Counted from the first letter of the stretch, positions 15,914-25,930 are shown. The stretch is 64,000 nucleotides of DNA from Embleya sp045207655 (GCF_045207655.1 NZ_CP108784.1:1550001-1614000); one strand, 5' to 3'. Made by a program: numbers and translations. Notes: generated by a model not told the origin, from the sequence alone.

Positions 15914-16586
15914 GGCGTGGGCCTCCTGTGTCGTGGCTGAATTCCGAGCCGGCGGCGGATCTGGCGGGCGCACGATCAACGCGTCGCCGGGTCCGCGCGC
16001 CGGTCTTCGCGCGTCGACCGTCGACCCGGCCATGGCGCGACGCGACACACGAATCCGACCCGGCGAAGGGTCGAACAGAGGACGAGTCGGACGAAGGATG
16101 ACAAGAAGAACGTACGGAGGGACGTGATCACGGACGTGAGTGCCGACGGACGTACCGGAGAGGGACGAAGGAGCGGAGCGGGAACAAGGCGGGCGGGTCG
16201 AGGCACGCGGCGAAGCGCTCCGCGCCGGCAATCACTCTACGGTCGAACTCCCGGGCGAAGAACCTGCTGCGGGCAATCATCCGGATGAAGATCATCGCGC
16301 TCGGGCCGAGGCTCGGGCTCCGCTCCGAGCCCGAACGAACCCGCCCCCGGGGACCCGCGCCCGAACGCATCCCGGCCGCACCGGACTTCGGCTCGGGCCG
16401 ACGCGCGGCCCCGCCGGCCGAGGTCGGCACGGTCCCTGGTCCATGTCCGAAACTGTACGACCCATGTCGTTCCAGCCGCTGGTAGCGCCCGAACCGCTCG
16501 GACATGATGATCGAGCGCTCCTTCCCACCAGGGAACTTCCGCTCGGGAACCTCCGGACGGATCCAGCGGAACCAGAAAGAGAAGCG
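15914..16586. other. 673-bp intergenic region between divergent genes
   Basis: Separates the M1 peptidase from the saccharopine-dehydrogenase-like gene. Apart from the AGGAGG of the peptidase at its left end I see no convincing gene, hairpin or promoter pair. Short open frames here have no ribosome site and no recognisable protein. Confidence 0.5.
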
Positions 16587-17669
16587 ATGACCGACAACGC
16601 CTCGAACCCGCCGGCCGCCGAGACCTCGGAGGCCGGCTCGGCCCGCCCGGTCGCCGTCTACGGTGCCTACGGGCACACCGCGCGCTTCGTGGTCGCGGAG
16701 TTGATCGCCCGAGGCCGGGCCGTGGTGCTCGTCGGTCGCAACGCCGGAAAGCTCCGGGAGATCGGCGACCGTTACCCGGGCGCGCCGGTGTGGGTCGCCG
16801 CCGCCGACGATCCCCAGGCGCTGGACCGCGCGTTCGCCGGCGTCGGGGCCGTGATCAACTGCGCCGGTCCGTTCTCGAGCACCTCGCTGCCGGTGGCCGA
16901 CGCGGCGGCCCGCGCGGGTGCGCACTACCTGGACGTCGCGGCCGAACAGGCGGCTTCGGCCTCCCTCTTCGACACCCGCTCCGAGCGGTTCCGCGCGGCG
17001 GGCCTGGTCCTCGCGCCGTCCGTGGCCTTCTACGGCGGTCTCGGCGATCTCCTGGCCACCGCCGCGATGGGCGACTGGTCGGAGGCGGACGAGATCACCA
17101 TCGCCTTCGCCCTGGACAGTTGGCTGCCGACCCAGGGCACCCGGCTCACCGGCGAGAGCAACGCGGGACACCACCTCGTCTACACCGGGGGCCGGTTGAG
17201 CCCGTTCTCGTACTCCACCGAGGTCTCCGACTGGGAGTTCCCGGCGCCGTTCGGCAAGCAGCGGACCAACGAGTTCGCCACGGCCGACCAGGTCACCATC
17301 CCTCGGCACCTGCGCACCCCGGAGGTGCGCGCCGTGATGAACCTCGCACCGCTGGAGGACATCCGCCACCCGGCCACGCCGGAGCCCTCCGCCACCGACG
17401 ACCGGGGCCGCTCGGCCCAGACCTACCTCGTCGAGGCGGTCGTGCGCCGCGGCGACCGCGAGCGGCGCGCCGTGGTCGCCGGAAACGACATCTACGCGGT
17501 GACCGCGCCGATCGTGGTGGAGGCCACCGAGCGTGTCCTCGCCGGGCGGCACACCGGCACCGGCGCGCTCGCCGCCGGCCAGGCGTTCCCCGCCGCCGAC
17601 TTCCTGCGCGCGCTCACCCCGGAGCACCTGACCCGCTTCGAGGTCTTCGCCGAGACCGGCGTGAGCTGA
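16587..17669 (+). CDS. Saccharopine dehydrogenase-like NAD(P)-binding oxidoreductase
   Basis: 360 aa. The N-terminal Rossmann segment VAVYGAYGHTARFVVAELI is followed by VLVGRNAGKL and the INCAGPFSS turn, typical of the Sacchrp_dh_NADP group (trans-acting enoyl reductase-like proteins of actinomycetes). The ATG at 16587 follows a purine-rich AGAAAGAGAAG ribosome site. No partner enzyme suggests a pathway. It may be a general oxidoreductase; the substrate is unknown. Confidence 0.8.
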   Translation: MTDNASNPPAAETSEAGSARPVAVYGAYGHTARFVVAELIARGRAVVLVGRNAGKLREIGDRYPGAPVWVAAADDPQALDRAFAGVGAVINCAGPFSSTSLPVADAAARAGAHYLDVAAEQAASASLFDTRSERFRAAGLVLAPSVAFYGGLGDLLATAAMGDWSEADEITIAFALDSWLPTQGTRLTGESNAGHHLVYTGGRLSPFSYSTEVSDWEFPAPFGKQRTNEFATADQVTIPRHLRTPEVRAVMNLAPLEDIRHPATPEPSATDDRGRSAQTYLVEAVVRRGDRERRAVVAGNDIYAVTAPIVVEATERVLAGRHTGTGALAAGQAFPAADFLRALTPEHLTRFEVFAETGVS

Positions 17670-17832
17670 CCGGGTCGCGGCGAGACGACCGCCGCCGGGC
17701 GTTCTCCGGAGGTTCATCCGTGGGCCACGGGTTCGTCCTGGCGGGGGGTCGGCCGATGCGGGTTGACTCGGCGTGCTCGCACGATCGGTGCTCCCGCGCG
17801 GTTTCGCCGCGTCCGGACGCAGAGAACAGGAG

Positions 17833-18954
17833 ATGGCGTTGCGACGTATCCTTCCCGCGCTCGGTGTGGCCGGCGTGCTGCTGGCGACCCTGGTCGCGGT
17901 ACCCGCCGCCGCGGCCCAGGACGACACCTCCCGCGCCTCGTCGCGGCCCTCGGCCGACCCGATCGTGATCGGGCACCGGGGTGCCAGTGGTTACCGCCCC
18001 GAGCACACCCTGGAGAGCTACCGCCTCGCGATCCGGTTGGGCGCCGATTACATCGAGCCCGACCTGGTCTCGACCAAGGACGGCGTACTGGTCGCCCGGC
18101 ACGAGAACGAGATCTCCGGCACCACCGACATCGCCGCGCACCCGGAGTTCGCCGCGCGCAAGACCACCAAGACCATCGACGGGACATCGGTCACCGGCTG
18201 GTTCACCGAGGACCTCACCCTCGCCGAGCTCAAGACGCTGCGGGCGAAGGAGCGGCTGCCGCAGGTCCGGCCCACCAACACCGCGTTCGACGGCAGGTTC
18301 GAGGTGCCCACCCTCCAGGAGGTACTGGACCTGGCCCGGACCGAGGGCCGTCGGGCGCACCGCACGATCGGGGTGTACCCGGAGACCAAGCACCCGACCT
18401 ACTTCCAGTCGATCGGTCTGCCGCTGGAGGAGCCGCTGGTGCGGACCCTGCGCGACAACCGGCTCACCGGGCGCAAGGACAAGGTTTTCATCCAGTCCTT
18501 CGAGACCGCGAACCTGCGCAAGCTGAACCGGATGACCGACGTCCGGCTGGTGCAGTTGCTCGACGCGAGCGGTCGGCCGTACGACCTGGTGGTGGCCGAC
18601 GACCCGCGCAGCTACCAGGACTTGGTCAAGCCGGAGAACCTGAAGTGGATCCACACGTACGCGGACGGCATCGGCACCAACAAGAACCTGCTCGTCCCGC
18701 GTGACGCGGCGGGCAAGCTGCTCGCGCCGACCTCGGTGATCCGCGACGCGCACCGCACCGGACTGGTCGTGCACGCCTGGACGTTCCGCGCGGAGAACCA
18801 GTTCCTGCCGCTGGACTTCCGCCTCGGTGCCGACCCGAACGCGCGCGGCGACATCACCGCCGAGTACGAACTCTTCTACGGCCTGGGCCTGGACGGCGTC
18901 TTCGCCGACCAGCCCGACACCGCGGTCGCCGCCCGCGCGGGGCTGCCCGACTAG
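17833..18954 (+). CDS. Secreted glycerophosphodiester phosphodiesterase
   Basis: 373 aa. A signal peptide (residues 1-30, ending in an Ala-rich cleavage region) precedes the GDPD barrel. Catalytic and metal-site motifs are IGHRGASGYRPEHTLESY, EPDLVSTKDGVLVARHE and, later, YPETKHP. It hydrolyses glycerophosphodiesters to glycerol-3-phosphate and an alcohol outside the cell, for phosphate or carbon scavenging. The ATG at 17833 has CAGGAG just upstream. It is convergent with the ABC operon and separated from it by a strong hairpin, so it lies outside the tetronate cluster. Confidence 0.92.
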   Translation: MALRRILPALGVAGVLLATLVAVPAAAAQDDTSRASSRPSADPIVIGHRGASGYRPEHTLESYRLAIRLGADYIEPDLVSTKDGVLVARHENEISGTTDIAAHPEFAARKTTKTIDGTSVTGWFTEDLTLAELKTLRAKERLPQVRPTNTAFDGRFEVPTLQEVLDLARTEGRRAHRTIGVYPETKHPTYFQSIGLPLEEPLVRTLRDNRLTGRKDKVFIQSFETANLRKLNRMTDVRLVQLLDASGRPYDLVVADDPRSYQDLVKPENLKWIHTYADGIGTNKNLLVPRDAAGKLLAPTSVIRDAHRTGLVVHAWTFRAENQFLPLDFRLGADPNARGDITAEYELFYGLGLDGVFADQPDTAVAARAGLPD

Positions 18955-19044
18955 GCAGGCCCCGGATCCGCCACGCGCGACCGCCGGGCCACCCCCTCCG
19001 GCGCGATCGCCGCGTAACGGCAATCACGATCGCCACGTTCGACG

Positions 19045-19087
19045 CGCAGGGCCCCGTCCCGTCCACCCGGCGGCGCGGGGCCCTGCG
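19045..19087. terminator. Hairpin terminator between GDPD gene and ABC operon
   Basis: CGCAGGGCCCCG (19045-19056) pairs perfectly with CGGGGCCCTGCG (19076-19087). Placed between convergent genes, it marks the probable left boundary of the tetronate cluster. Confidence 0.75.
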
Positions 19088-19149
19088 TACGCCCGGGCGG
19101 GTGGTCGCCCGACCGGCTGCCGGGCGGACCGCACCGCCTCGTCGACCGG

Positions 19150-21147
19150 CTACCCGCCGAGTGCCGGCGCCGGCTTCGGGTCGGCGGGCAATCGGGGCAG
19201 CGCGCTGAGCAGTTCCCGGGTGTAGGGGTGTTGTGGGCGCTCGAAGAGCTCGTCGACCGGGCCGGACTCGACCACCCGCCCGGCCTGCATGACGATCACG
19301 TGGTCGCTGGTGTGGTGGATCACGCCGAGGTCGTGCGAGATGAACAGCAGAGCCACGCCCAGGCGTTCGCGAAGGTCGGCGAACAGGTCCAGGATCTGCG
19401 CCTGGATCGACACGTCGAGTGCGGAGACCGGCTCGTCGCACACCACGATCTCCGGTTCGGGCGCCAACGCCCGGGCGATGGCCACGCGTTGGCGTTGACC
19501 GCCGGAGAGCTGCTGTGGGCGACGGGTCAGCACCGTTTCGTCCAGGCCCACCAGGCGCAGGAGTTCGACGATGCGCTCCCGGGCGGCCCGGGTCGCGCGG
19601 CGGGTGAACGCGCCCAGGGCCTCGCCGACGATGCGTTCCACCGTCCAGCGCGGGTCGAACGAGCCCAGCGGGTCCTGCTGCACGTGCTGGATGTGCCGGC
19701 GCAGGTCTCGGCGCTCGGATTCGGGTCGGTCGGACCACCGTCGGCCGAGCAGATCGATCTCGCCCGCGTCGGGCGCCAGCAGACCCAGCACCAACTGTGC
19801 GACGGTGGTCTTGCCCGAGCCGGACTCGCCGAGCACGCCCAGCGATTGCCCGGCCCGCAGCGTGAACGAGACGTCCTGGACCGCGGGGCGCTCCACCCGA
19901 TCGGGGCCCCGGTAGCTCTTGGCGACGCCGCGTACGTCCAACACCACATCGTCGGCGCCCCGTTCGCGCGCGGTGGTCGGCTCGGCGACGATCCGCGCGG
20001 CCTCGGGTCGCGGCCACGGCTCCGCGGTGTGCAGGCAGCGCGCGGTGTGTCCGGCGGCGAGTTCGACGCGCGGGGGCGGCTCGGTCCGGCATCGGTCGGT
20101 GACCAGCGGGCAGCGGGCCGCGTACGGGCAGGCATCCTCGACCACGGGACCCGAGATGCCGGCACGACCCGAAACGGCCGGGGAATCCGGGGAGGGGTCC
20201 GAGGAAGAGCCCGAGCCGGCCGGGGAATCCGAGGCGGTGGAGGAGCCCGAGCCCGCCGAAGCCGCCGCTCCCGGCAGCGACAGCCGGGTCCGTCGCGCGC
20301 GCGCCGACGGCACCGCCGCGAGCAGCGCCCGCGTGTAGGGATGGGCCGGCGCACGCAGCAGGTCCTCGACGGTCCCCTCCTCCACGAACCTCCCGCGGTA
20401 CATCACCGCCACCCGGTCGGCCAGTCGTGCCACCACCGACAGGTCGTGGCTGATCAGCAGGATCGCGGTGCCCGCCGCCTTCTTCGCGGCGAGCAGATCC
20501 AGGATCCGGGCCTGCACGGTGACGTCGAGCGCCGTGGTGGGCTCGTCCGCGATCAGCACCGAGGGCTCGGCGGCGAGCGCGGACGCGATCAGGGCGCGCT
20601 GGCGCAGGCCGCCGGAGAGTTGGTGCGGGTATTGCCGGGCGCGCAGCTCGGGTTCGGGCACCCGGGCCTCGTCCAGCAGGGCGACGGCCCGGGCGGCGCG
20701 TGCGCGGGCCGGGACGACCCGATGGTTGGCGAGGGTCTCGGCGATCTCCGCGCCCACCCGGCGCAGCGGGTCCAGCGAGACCAGCGCGTCCTGGAGTACG
20801 AAGCCGACCCGGCGCCCGCGAATCGCCCGCCACCGGCGGTTGTCCAGGCCGGTGAGGTCCTCGCCGTCGAGTTCGAGGCGATCCGCCCGCACGCTCGATC
20901 GTGCGCCGGCCAGGCCGACCAGCGAGCGGGCGGTGACGCTCTTGCCGGAGCCCGACTCGCCGACGATGGCCAGGCATTCGCCGGCGGCGAGCGTGAGGCT
21001 CACCCCGCGCACCGCGTGGATCCGATCCCGCCCGCTGCCGAAGGCGACGTCGAGTCCTTCGACGACGAGCGTGGGATCGTCCGGGGCCGAGGTCGCGGTG
21101 TCGACCGCCGAGGCGGTCCCGGTCGCTCTCGTGTCACTGGCCGGCAT
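19150..21147 (-). CDS. Fused double ATPase of a peptide/nickel-type ABC transporter (DppD-DppF)
   Basis: 665 aa with two complete ATPase domains. The first has Walker A GESGSGKS, signature LSGGLRQR and Walker B VLIADEPTTALD. The second has GESGSGKT, LSGGQRQR and IVVCDEPVSALD. A low-complexity Ser/Gly/Ala/Pro linker and the oligopeptide-transporter cysteine segment CPYAARCP join them. The ATG overlaps the permease gene by 14 bases. It powers the two permeases and the lipoprotein encoded in the same minus-strand operon. Confidence 0.93.
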   Translation of the reverse strand: MPASDTRATGTASAVDTATSAPDDPTLVVEGLDVAFGSGRDRIHAVRGVSLTLAAGECLAIVGESGSGKSVTARSLVGLAGARSSVRADRLELDGEDLTGLDNRRWRAIRGRRVGFVLQDALVSLDPLRRVGAEIAETLANHRVVPARARAARAVALLDEARVPEPELRARQYPHQLSGGLRQRALIASALAAEPSVLIADEPTTALDVTVQARILDLLAAKKAAGTAILLISHDLSVVARLADRVAVMYRGRFVEEGTVEDLLRAPAHPYTRALLAAVPSARARRTRLSLPGAAASAGSGSSTASDSPAGSGSSSDPSPDSPAVSGRAGISGPVVEDACPYAARCPLVTDRCRTEPPPRVELAAGHTARCLHTAEPWPRPEAARIVAEPTTARERGADDVVLDVRGVAKSYRGPDRVERPAVQDVSFTLRAGQSLGVLGESGSGKTTVAQLVLGLLAPDAGEIDLLGRRWSDRPESERRDLRRHIQHVQQDPLGSFDPRWTVERIVGEALGAFTRRATRAARERIVELLRLVGLDETVLTRRPQQLSGGQRQRVAIARALAPEPEIVVCDEPVSALDVSIQAQILDLFADLRERLGVALLFISHDLGVIHHTSDHVIVMQAGRVVESGPVDELFERPQHPYTRELLSALPRLPADPKPAPALGG

Positions 21148-22042
21148 CGACGCGCCGCCCTTCGAATCGACGTTGCAGGGTGCGGCCCACCACGTTCACC
21201 GCGACCACGGTCACGGTCACGGCCAGGCCCGGGAAGACCGCCGGGGCCCAGGCGATCTCCAGCAGGTCCCGGGACTGGGCGAGCATCGCGCCCCATTCGG
21301 CCGTGGGCGCCTGCGGCCCCAGGCCCAGGAAGCTCAGCGAGGAGCCGGCGATGATCGCGGTGCCGATGTTGACCGTGGCGAAGACCAACAGGGGTGGCAG
21401 CGCGTTGGGCAGGATGTGGCCGAGGAAGATGCCGCTGCGCCGGCGGCCGAAGGTGATCGCGGCGCGCACGTAGTCCGACTCGCGCACCACCAGTGCCTGG
21501 CCTCGGGAGAGCCGGACGAACCCGGGCGTGGCGGCGATCCCGATGGCCAGGGTGGCGTTGCCGGTTCCGGGGCCGAGCACCGAGACCACGATCAGCGCGA
21601 GCAACAGGCCGGGGAAGGCCAGCAGGATGTCGGTCACACGCATGATCGTCTCGTCCAGCACCCGGCTGCCGGTCGCCGCGAGCACCCCCAGCAGGGCGCC
21701 GGCCACGACCGCGACCAGGGTGGAGCCGAGACCGATCAGCAGCGACGGGCGGGCGCCGTGCACGACCCGGCTGAACACGTCGCGGCCGAGTTGGTCGGTG
21801 CCGAACAGGTGTTCCGCGCTGGGGCCCTGCAACCCGTGTACCGGGTCGACGGCGTTCGGCGGGTCGGTCGCGAACAGGCCCGGCCACAGTGCGGCGAGCG
21901 CGATCAGCGCCAGGACCACCCAGGCCACCGCGACTCCGGGGCGCAGCAGGCGGACCCAGTCGCGGGTGCGGGCCCGCGCGCCGACTCGGCCGCCGCCGGT
22001 GGCGGTGGTGCCGGCGAAGGCGCCGACGTCGACGGCGGTCAT
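21134..22042 (-). CDS. ABC permease, DppC type
   Basis: 302 aa. An N-terminal cytoplasmic segment, one membrane helix, then the FGTDQLGRDVFSRV motif typical of DppC/OppC and the multi-helix core with the EAA-like loop (RESDYVRAAITFG, HILPNALPPLLV). The ATG overlaps the amidohydrolase stop (ATGA). It forms the channel with the DppB-type permease two genes upstream. Confidence 0.92.
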   Translation of the reverse strand: MTAVDVGAFAGTTATGGGRVGARARTRDWVRLLRPGVAVAWVVLALIALAALWPGLFATDPPNAVDPVHGLQGPSAEHLFGTDQLGRDVFSRVVHGARPSLLIGLGSTLVAVVAGALLGVLAATGSRVLDETIMRVTDILLAFPGLLLALIVVSVLGPGTGNATLAIGIAATPGFVRLSRGQALVVRESDYVRAAITFGRRRSGIFLGHILPNALPPLLVFATVNIGTAIIAGSSLSFLGLGPQAPTAEWGAMLAQSRDLLEIAWAPAVFPGLAVTVTVVAVNVVGRTLQRRFEGRRVDAGQ

Positions 22043-23340
22043 CGCGGGATCCCTTCCGCGCCGACCGGCACCGGCACGCGCCGGGCGTCCGGTTCGCCCT
22101 CGACCGCCGGCGACCCGAGTGCGGCGCCCAGGCCGCCGTCCGCCGGGGTGTGTACCCGGCCGCGCGCGAGCACGAGGCGGATCGCGCGCAGTACGGCGAG
22201 GTCCTCGCGCGGGTCGCCGGTCACCACGATCAGGTCCGCGTCCAGGCCCGGGGCCAACCGGCCGGTGCGCTCTGCCAGGCCGAGCGCCTCGGCGGCGATC
22301 ACGGTGGCGCTCTCCAGCGCGGCCGTGGTCGGGATACCGGCGCGCGCGAACCATTCCAGACCGTCGACGTACAGCTCGAACGGCACGCCCGGCGTGCCCG
22401 CGTCGGTGCCGGCGATCAAGCGCACGCCGTTCTCGTACTGGTGGCGGGCCACCTCCAGCCACGGGCGCATGCGGGCGTCGCCGATCCGCGCGGCGGTCTC
22501 GCTCATGGTGATGCTCCAGGTCGGGCACACGAAGGCGCCGCTCGCGGCGATGGTGGCGATCAACGCGTCCCGCGCGGCGGGTTCGATCACCGGGCCGGCG
22601 GGCGTGCCGAACGAACAGTGCTCCAGGGTGCGCACGCCGGCCGTGATGGAGGCCTCGATCGCTTCCGCGCCCAGCACGTGCGCGGCCACCGGTCGGCCGA
22701 ACCTGCGGGCCTCCTCGACGGCGGCGACGATCTCCTCGTCGGTGAGTTGGCGGTGCCAACCACGCGGTCCGCCGGGGGTCAGCCTGCTGCCGTTGACCAG
22801 CAGCTTGATCACGTCGACGCCGGCGCGCAGGTTGCGCCGTACCGCCGCCCGGATCTCGGGTACGCCGTCCGCCTCGCCGCCGAGGAACCAGAAGTGGCCG
22901 CCGGTGACCGTGATCGGCACGCCGGCGGTGAGGATCCGCGGGCCCGGCAGGTCGCCGGCGGCGACCGCGTCGCGCAGGCAGCCGGCGAGGTTGCCCCGGC
23001 CGCCGAGGTCGCGCACCGTGGTGACGCCGATGTCCAGCAGGCGCCGCGCGTGCCCGGCCATCGCCAACAGGAGTTCGCCGTCGCCGGCCTTGCCGATCGC
23101 GGACGCCTGCGCCGCGGTGGGGTCCAGGCTGAGGTGCACGTGCGTGTCGATCAGCCCGGGCAGGATGGTCGCGCCCGGGAACCGGTGGTGCGGCGTGCCG
23201 GGTTCCGCGCGTGCCAGGACGTCCGCGCGTGGGCCGAGGTCGGCGATCACGTCGTCGCGGACCAGTACCGCGCCGTCGGCGATCGCCTCTCCCTCGGGTC
23301 CGGCCAGGAGCAGATCGGCGCTGAGGATCCTCGTGGTCAC
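22039..23340 (-). CDS. Metal-dependent amidohydrolase 1 (imidazolonepropionase/prolidase-like)
   Basis: 433 aa. The amidohydrolase barrel shows PGLIDTHVHL (metal HxH), VIKLLVNG with the bridging lysine, AAHVLG, LEHC and GTDAG with the catalytic aspartate. It resembles the Xaa-Pro dipeptidase/imidazolonepropionase branch. It sits between the two permease genes of the ABC operon, joined to both by 4-base overlaps (GTG start, GTGA), so uptake and hydrolysis of one substrate are likely coupled. It is clearly related to amidohydrolase 2 (58076), sharing TPGGP and FLGGE segments. An amide, ester or cyclic imide could be cleaved. Confidence 0.88.
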   Translation of the reverse strand: MTTRILSADLLLAGPEGEAIADGAVLVRDDVIADLGPRADVLARAEPGTPHHRFPGATILPGLIDTHVHLSLDPTAAQASAIGKAGDGELLLAMAGHARRLLDIGVTTVRDLGGRGNLAGCLRDAVAAGDLPGPRILTAGVPITVTGGHFWFLGGEADGVPEIRAAVRRNLRAGVDVIKLLVNGSRLTPGGPRGWHRQLTDEEIVAAVEEARRFGRPVAAHVLGAEAIEASITAGVRTLEHCSFGTPAGPVIEPAARDALIATIAASGAFVCPTWSITMSETAARIGDARMRPWLEVARHQYENGVRLIAGTDAGTPGVPFELYVDGLEWFARAGIPTTAALESATVIAAEALGLAERTGRLAPGLDADLIVVTGDPREDLAVLRAIRLVLARGRVHTPADGGLGAALGSPAVEGEPDARRVPVPVGAEGIPR

Positions 23341-24275
23341 CAGCTCGCCTCTTTCAGTCGGGGGTCCACGACCCGGTACAGCCAGTCGACGGCCAGGTTG
23401 ATGACGGTGAACAGCAGCGCGGAGACGACCACGATCCCGGTGACCACGTTCAGGTCCCGCGAGGAGATGGCGGTCGCCAGGGTGCGGCCGATGCCCTGCC
23501 GGCTGAACACGCTCTCCACCACCACGGCGCCGCCCAGGAGCGCGCCGACCACCCAGCCGGAGAGGGTGATCATCGCGACCATCGCGTGCCGCAGGGCGTG
23601 CCGCAGGCGCACCGTGGTCTCACCGGTGCCGCGGGCCCGGGAACTGGTCACGAACGGTTCCTCCAGGGCCCGTTCGAGACCTTCGCGGAGCACCTGGGTG
23701 AACACGCCGACCATGCTCAGGCTGAGGGTGACCGCCGGCAGCACCAGACCGCGCAGGCTCGTTCCGCCGGTGGCCGGGAACAGCCGCAGGTGGAAGGAGA
23801 ACACGGTGAGCAGCAGTACGCCGACCCAGAAGCTCGGGCTGGAGGTGAGGATCAGCTCGATGCCGGAGGACAACCGGCGCAGCGCCGGTCGGCGGCCCGC
23901 CGTGGCCACCGCCAGGAGCAGCGCGATCACGATCGCGATCAGGAAGCCGGCCAGGGCCAGTTGCACGGTGGGCCACAACTGGCTGCCGATGATGTCCGAG
24001 ACCGAGTCGTTGAGTTGGTAGGAGGTGCCCAGGTCGCCGTGCAGGAGTCGGCTCAGGAAGTTGCCGTACTGCTGGATCAGCGGGCGGTCCAGGTCCATGT
24101 CGGCGCGGATCTGCGCGACCGCCTCGGGGGTGGGGGTGGTGCCGCCGAGCATCACCCGCACCGGGTCGCCCGGGGTCAGGCGCATCGCGCCGAAGGCGAG
24201 TGTGGCCGCGCCCAGCAGGACCAGGACGGCGAGCAGGACGCGGCGGATCAGCCATCGCAGGGTGTTCGAGCGCAT
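23337..24275 (-). CDS. ABC permease, DppB type
   Basis: 312 aa. The N-terminal helix and the DppB/OppB segments RLTPGDPV and MDLDRPLIQQYGNFL are present, then the permease core with SSRARGTGETTVRLRHALR and an ending DPRLKEASW. Six membrane segments are expected. The stop overlaps the GTG of the amidohydrolase, and a 2-base gap separates the ATG from the lipoprotein gene. Confidence 0.92.
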   Translation of the reverse strand: MRSNTLRWLIRRVLLAVLVLLGAATLAFGAMRLTPGDPVRVMLGGTTPTPEAVAQIRADMDLDRPLIQQYGNFLSRLLHGDLGTSYQLNDSVSDIIGSQLWPTVQLALAGFLIAIVIALLLAVATAGRRPALRRLSSGIELILTSSPSFWVGVLLLTVFSFHLRLFPATGGTSLRGLVLPAVTLSLSMVGVFTQVLREGLERALEEPFVTSSRARGTGETTVRLRHALRHAMVAMITLSGWVVGALLGGAVVVESVFSRQGIGRTLATAISSRDLNVVTGIVVVSALLFTVINLAVDWLYRVVDPRLKEASW

Positions 24276-24277
24276 GG

Positions 24278-25930
24278 TCACTTCCCCAGCCAGGCGTCGT
24301 AGAACAGCGGATAGGCGGCGGCCTCGAAGGTCACGCCGTGCACCTTCTTCTCGGCACCGATCAGGTAGGTCGGTACGTACATGGGCAGCGTGAGCGCGTG
24401 CTCGACCAGGTACTTCTGGATCTCGCCGTAGCGGGCCGCGCGGATCGCCGGGTCGGTGGTCGTCACGGCCTGCTCGAGCCAGGTGTCGATCTGCCGGTCG
24501 GCCAGCTTGAAGACGTTCAGGCCGCCCTTGGCCAGGGTCTGGCCGGAGCCGAACAGGGTGCGCAGCACGTCGGGTTCGGCCCGCACGTTGCTGGTGTCCC
24601 AGATGTCCATGTTCCCGGCGTAGACGTCCTTGCTGTAGGTGCCGGTGTCCTGGCCCACCCGGTCGATCTCGATGCCGACCTGCCTGGCCTGGGCCTGGAT
24701 GCCCTCGCCGAGGATGTCCCGCTGTTCGCGGATCTTGGCGGTCAGCACCGGCCAACGCAGGCTGAGCCGGGTGCCGTTCCTGGTGCGCACGCCGTCCGAG
24801 TCGCGCCCGGTCCACCCGGCCTCGTCCAGGAGTCGGTTGGCCAGCGCCGGGTCGCGCGGCCAACTGCCCTCCACCGCGCGGTTGTAGCCGACCCCGTTGG
24901 GGCTGAGCGCACCCCAGGCGCGGTGGTACTGGCCGAAGTAGATGGCCTTGATCAGGCCCTCGACGTCCACGGAGCGTTGGAAGGCGATCCGGACGCGTTC
25001 GTCGGCGAAGGGTCCGCGCCCGGAGTTGAGGAACACGCTGTACACGCCGCCCGGGGCGTCGGCGCGCAGCAGTTGCAGCGAGCCGTCGCGCTTGACGGTG
25101 CGCACGTTCGCGGCGGGCAGACTGCCGATCACGTCGACCTGACCACTGGTCAGCGCGCCGACGCGGACCGCGTTCTCGGTGATGAAACGAATGCTCAGCC
25201 CGTCCAGGTGGGCCGGTCCGTCGTGCGCGGCGGTCGGTGGGGCCCACGCGTAGTCGGGGTTGCGGCGCAGCGAGATGCTCTGCTTCTTGGTCCACTTCTC
25301 GAACCGGAACGGCCCCGAGCCGACCGGCCGCGCGCAGGGGGCGGCGGGGTTGGTCAGCGACCTGGGTGACTGGATGCCGAGGTAGGCGGTGCTGAGCACC
25401 TGGAGGAAGGGCGCGTACGGGCGGGACAGGGTGATCCGCACGGTGGTCGGATCCGGCGCCGCGCTGCCCTTGTAGGCCGCCATCAGGCCGGCCGCGCCCT
25501 GCGACTTGGTCTTGGGGTCGACCACGTGGTCCAGGCTCGCCTTGACGGCGGCGGCGTCCAGCGTGGCGCCGTCGTGGAAGCGCACTCCCGATCGCAGCCG
25601 GAAGGTGTACGTCAGGCCGTCCGGCGAGATGTCCCAACTCTGTGCCAGCCACGGGTGGATCACGCCGTCGGGGGTGAGGTTCACCAACGAGTCGAAGATG
25701 TTGCGGTCGATCAGCGCGGTGACGTCCAGGGGGCTGACCGCCGGGTCGATGCAGGCCGGTTCCACGTCGGTGGCGAAGCTCAGCGTGCCGCCCGGGCGCG
25801 GTGCGGCGCCCGCCTGTTCGGCGGGGCCGTCGTCCGCCGCACAGCCCGAGAGGAGCACCGCCAGGGCCGCGCCGAGGGCCACGAGCAGGCGGGGTCTGCC
25901 CCGAGCCGTGCGTCGAACGATCGTGTGCAT
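24278..25930 (-). CDS. Peptide/nickel-type ABC substrate-binding lipoprotein
   Basis: 550 aa, family SBP_bac_5. The signal peptide ends in the lipobox LLSGC with C30 as the lipidated residue. The mature part shows the family pattern DPAVSPLDVTALIDRNIFDSLV and YTFRLRSGVRFHDG. The ATG at 25930 has GAGGAG 8 bases upstream. It is the first gene of the minus-strand operon and captures a peptide-like or cationic solute outside the membrane. A SARP-like box lies 131-148 bases upstream on the same strand, which links this importer to cluster regulation. Confidence 0.93.
   Translation of the reverse strand: MHTIVRRTARGRPRLLVALGAALAVLLSGCAADDGPAEQAGAAPRPGGTLSFATDVEPACIDPAVSPLDVTALIDRNIFDSLVNLTPDGVIHPWLAQSWDISPDGLTYTFRLRSGVRFHDGATLDAAAVKASLDHVVDPKTKSQGAAGLMAAYKGSAAPDPTTVRITLSRPYAPFLQVLSTAYLGIQSPRSLTNPAAPCARPVGSGPFRFEKWTKKQSISLRRNPDYAWAPPTAAHDGPAHLDGLSIRFITENAVRVGALTSGQVDVIGSLPAANVRTVKRDGSLQLLRADAPGGVYSVFLNSGRGPFADERVRIAFQRSVDVEGLIKAIYFGQYHRAWGALSPNGVGYNRAVEGSWPRDPALANRLLDEAGWTGRDSDGVRTRNGTRLSLRWPVLTAKIREQRDILGEGIQAQARQVGIEIDRVGQDTGTYSKDVYAGNMDIWDTSNVRAEPDVLRTLFGSGQTLAKGGLNVFKLADRQIDTWLEQAVTTTDPAIRAARYGEIQKYLVEHALTLPMYVPTYLIGAEKKVHGVTFEAAAYPLFYDAWLGK

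Noticed and set aside
16285..16485. Small plus-strand open frame (66 codons) upstream of the saccharopine-dehydrogenase-like gene
   Set aside because: No ribosome site, Pro/Arg/Gly-rich composition and no recognisable features.
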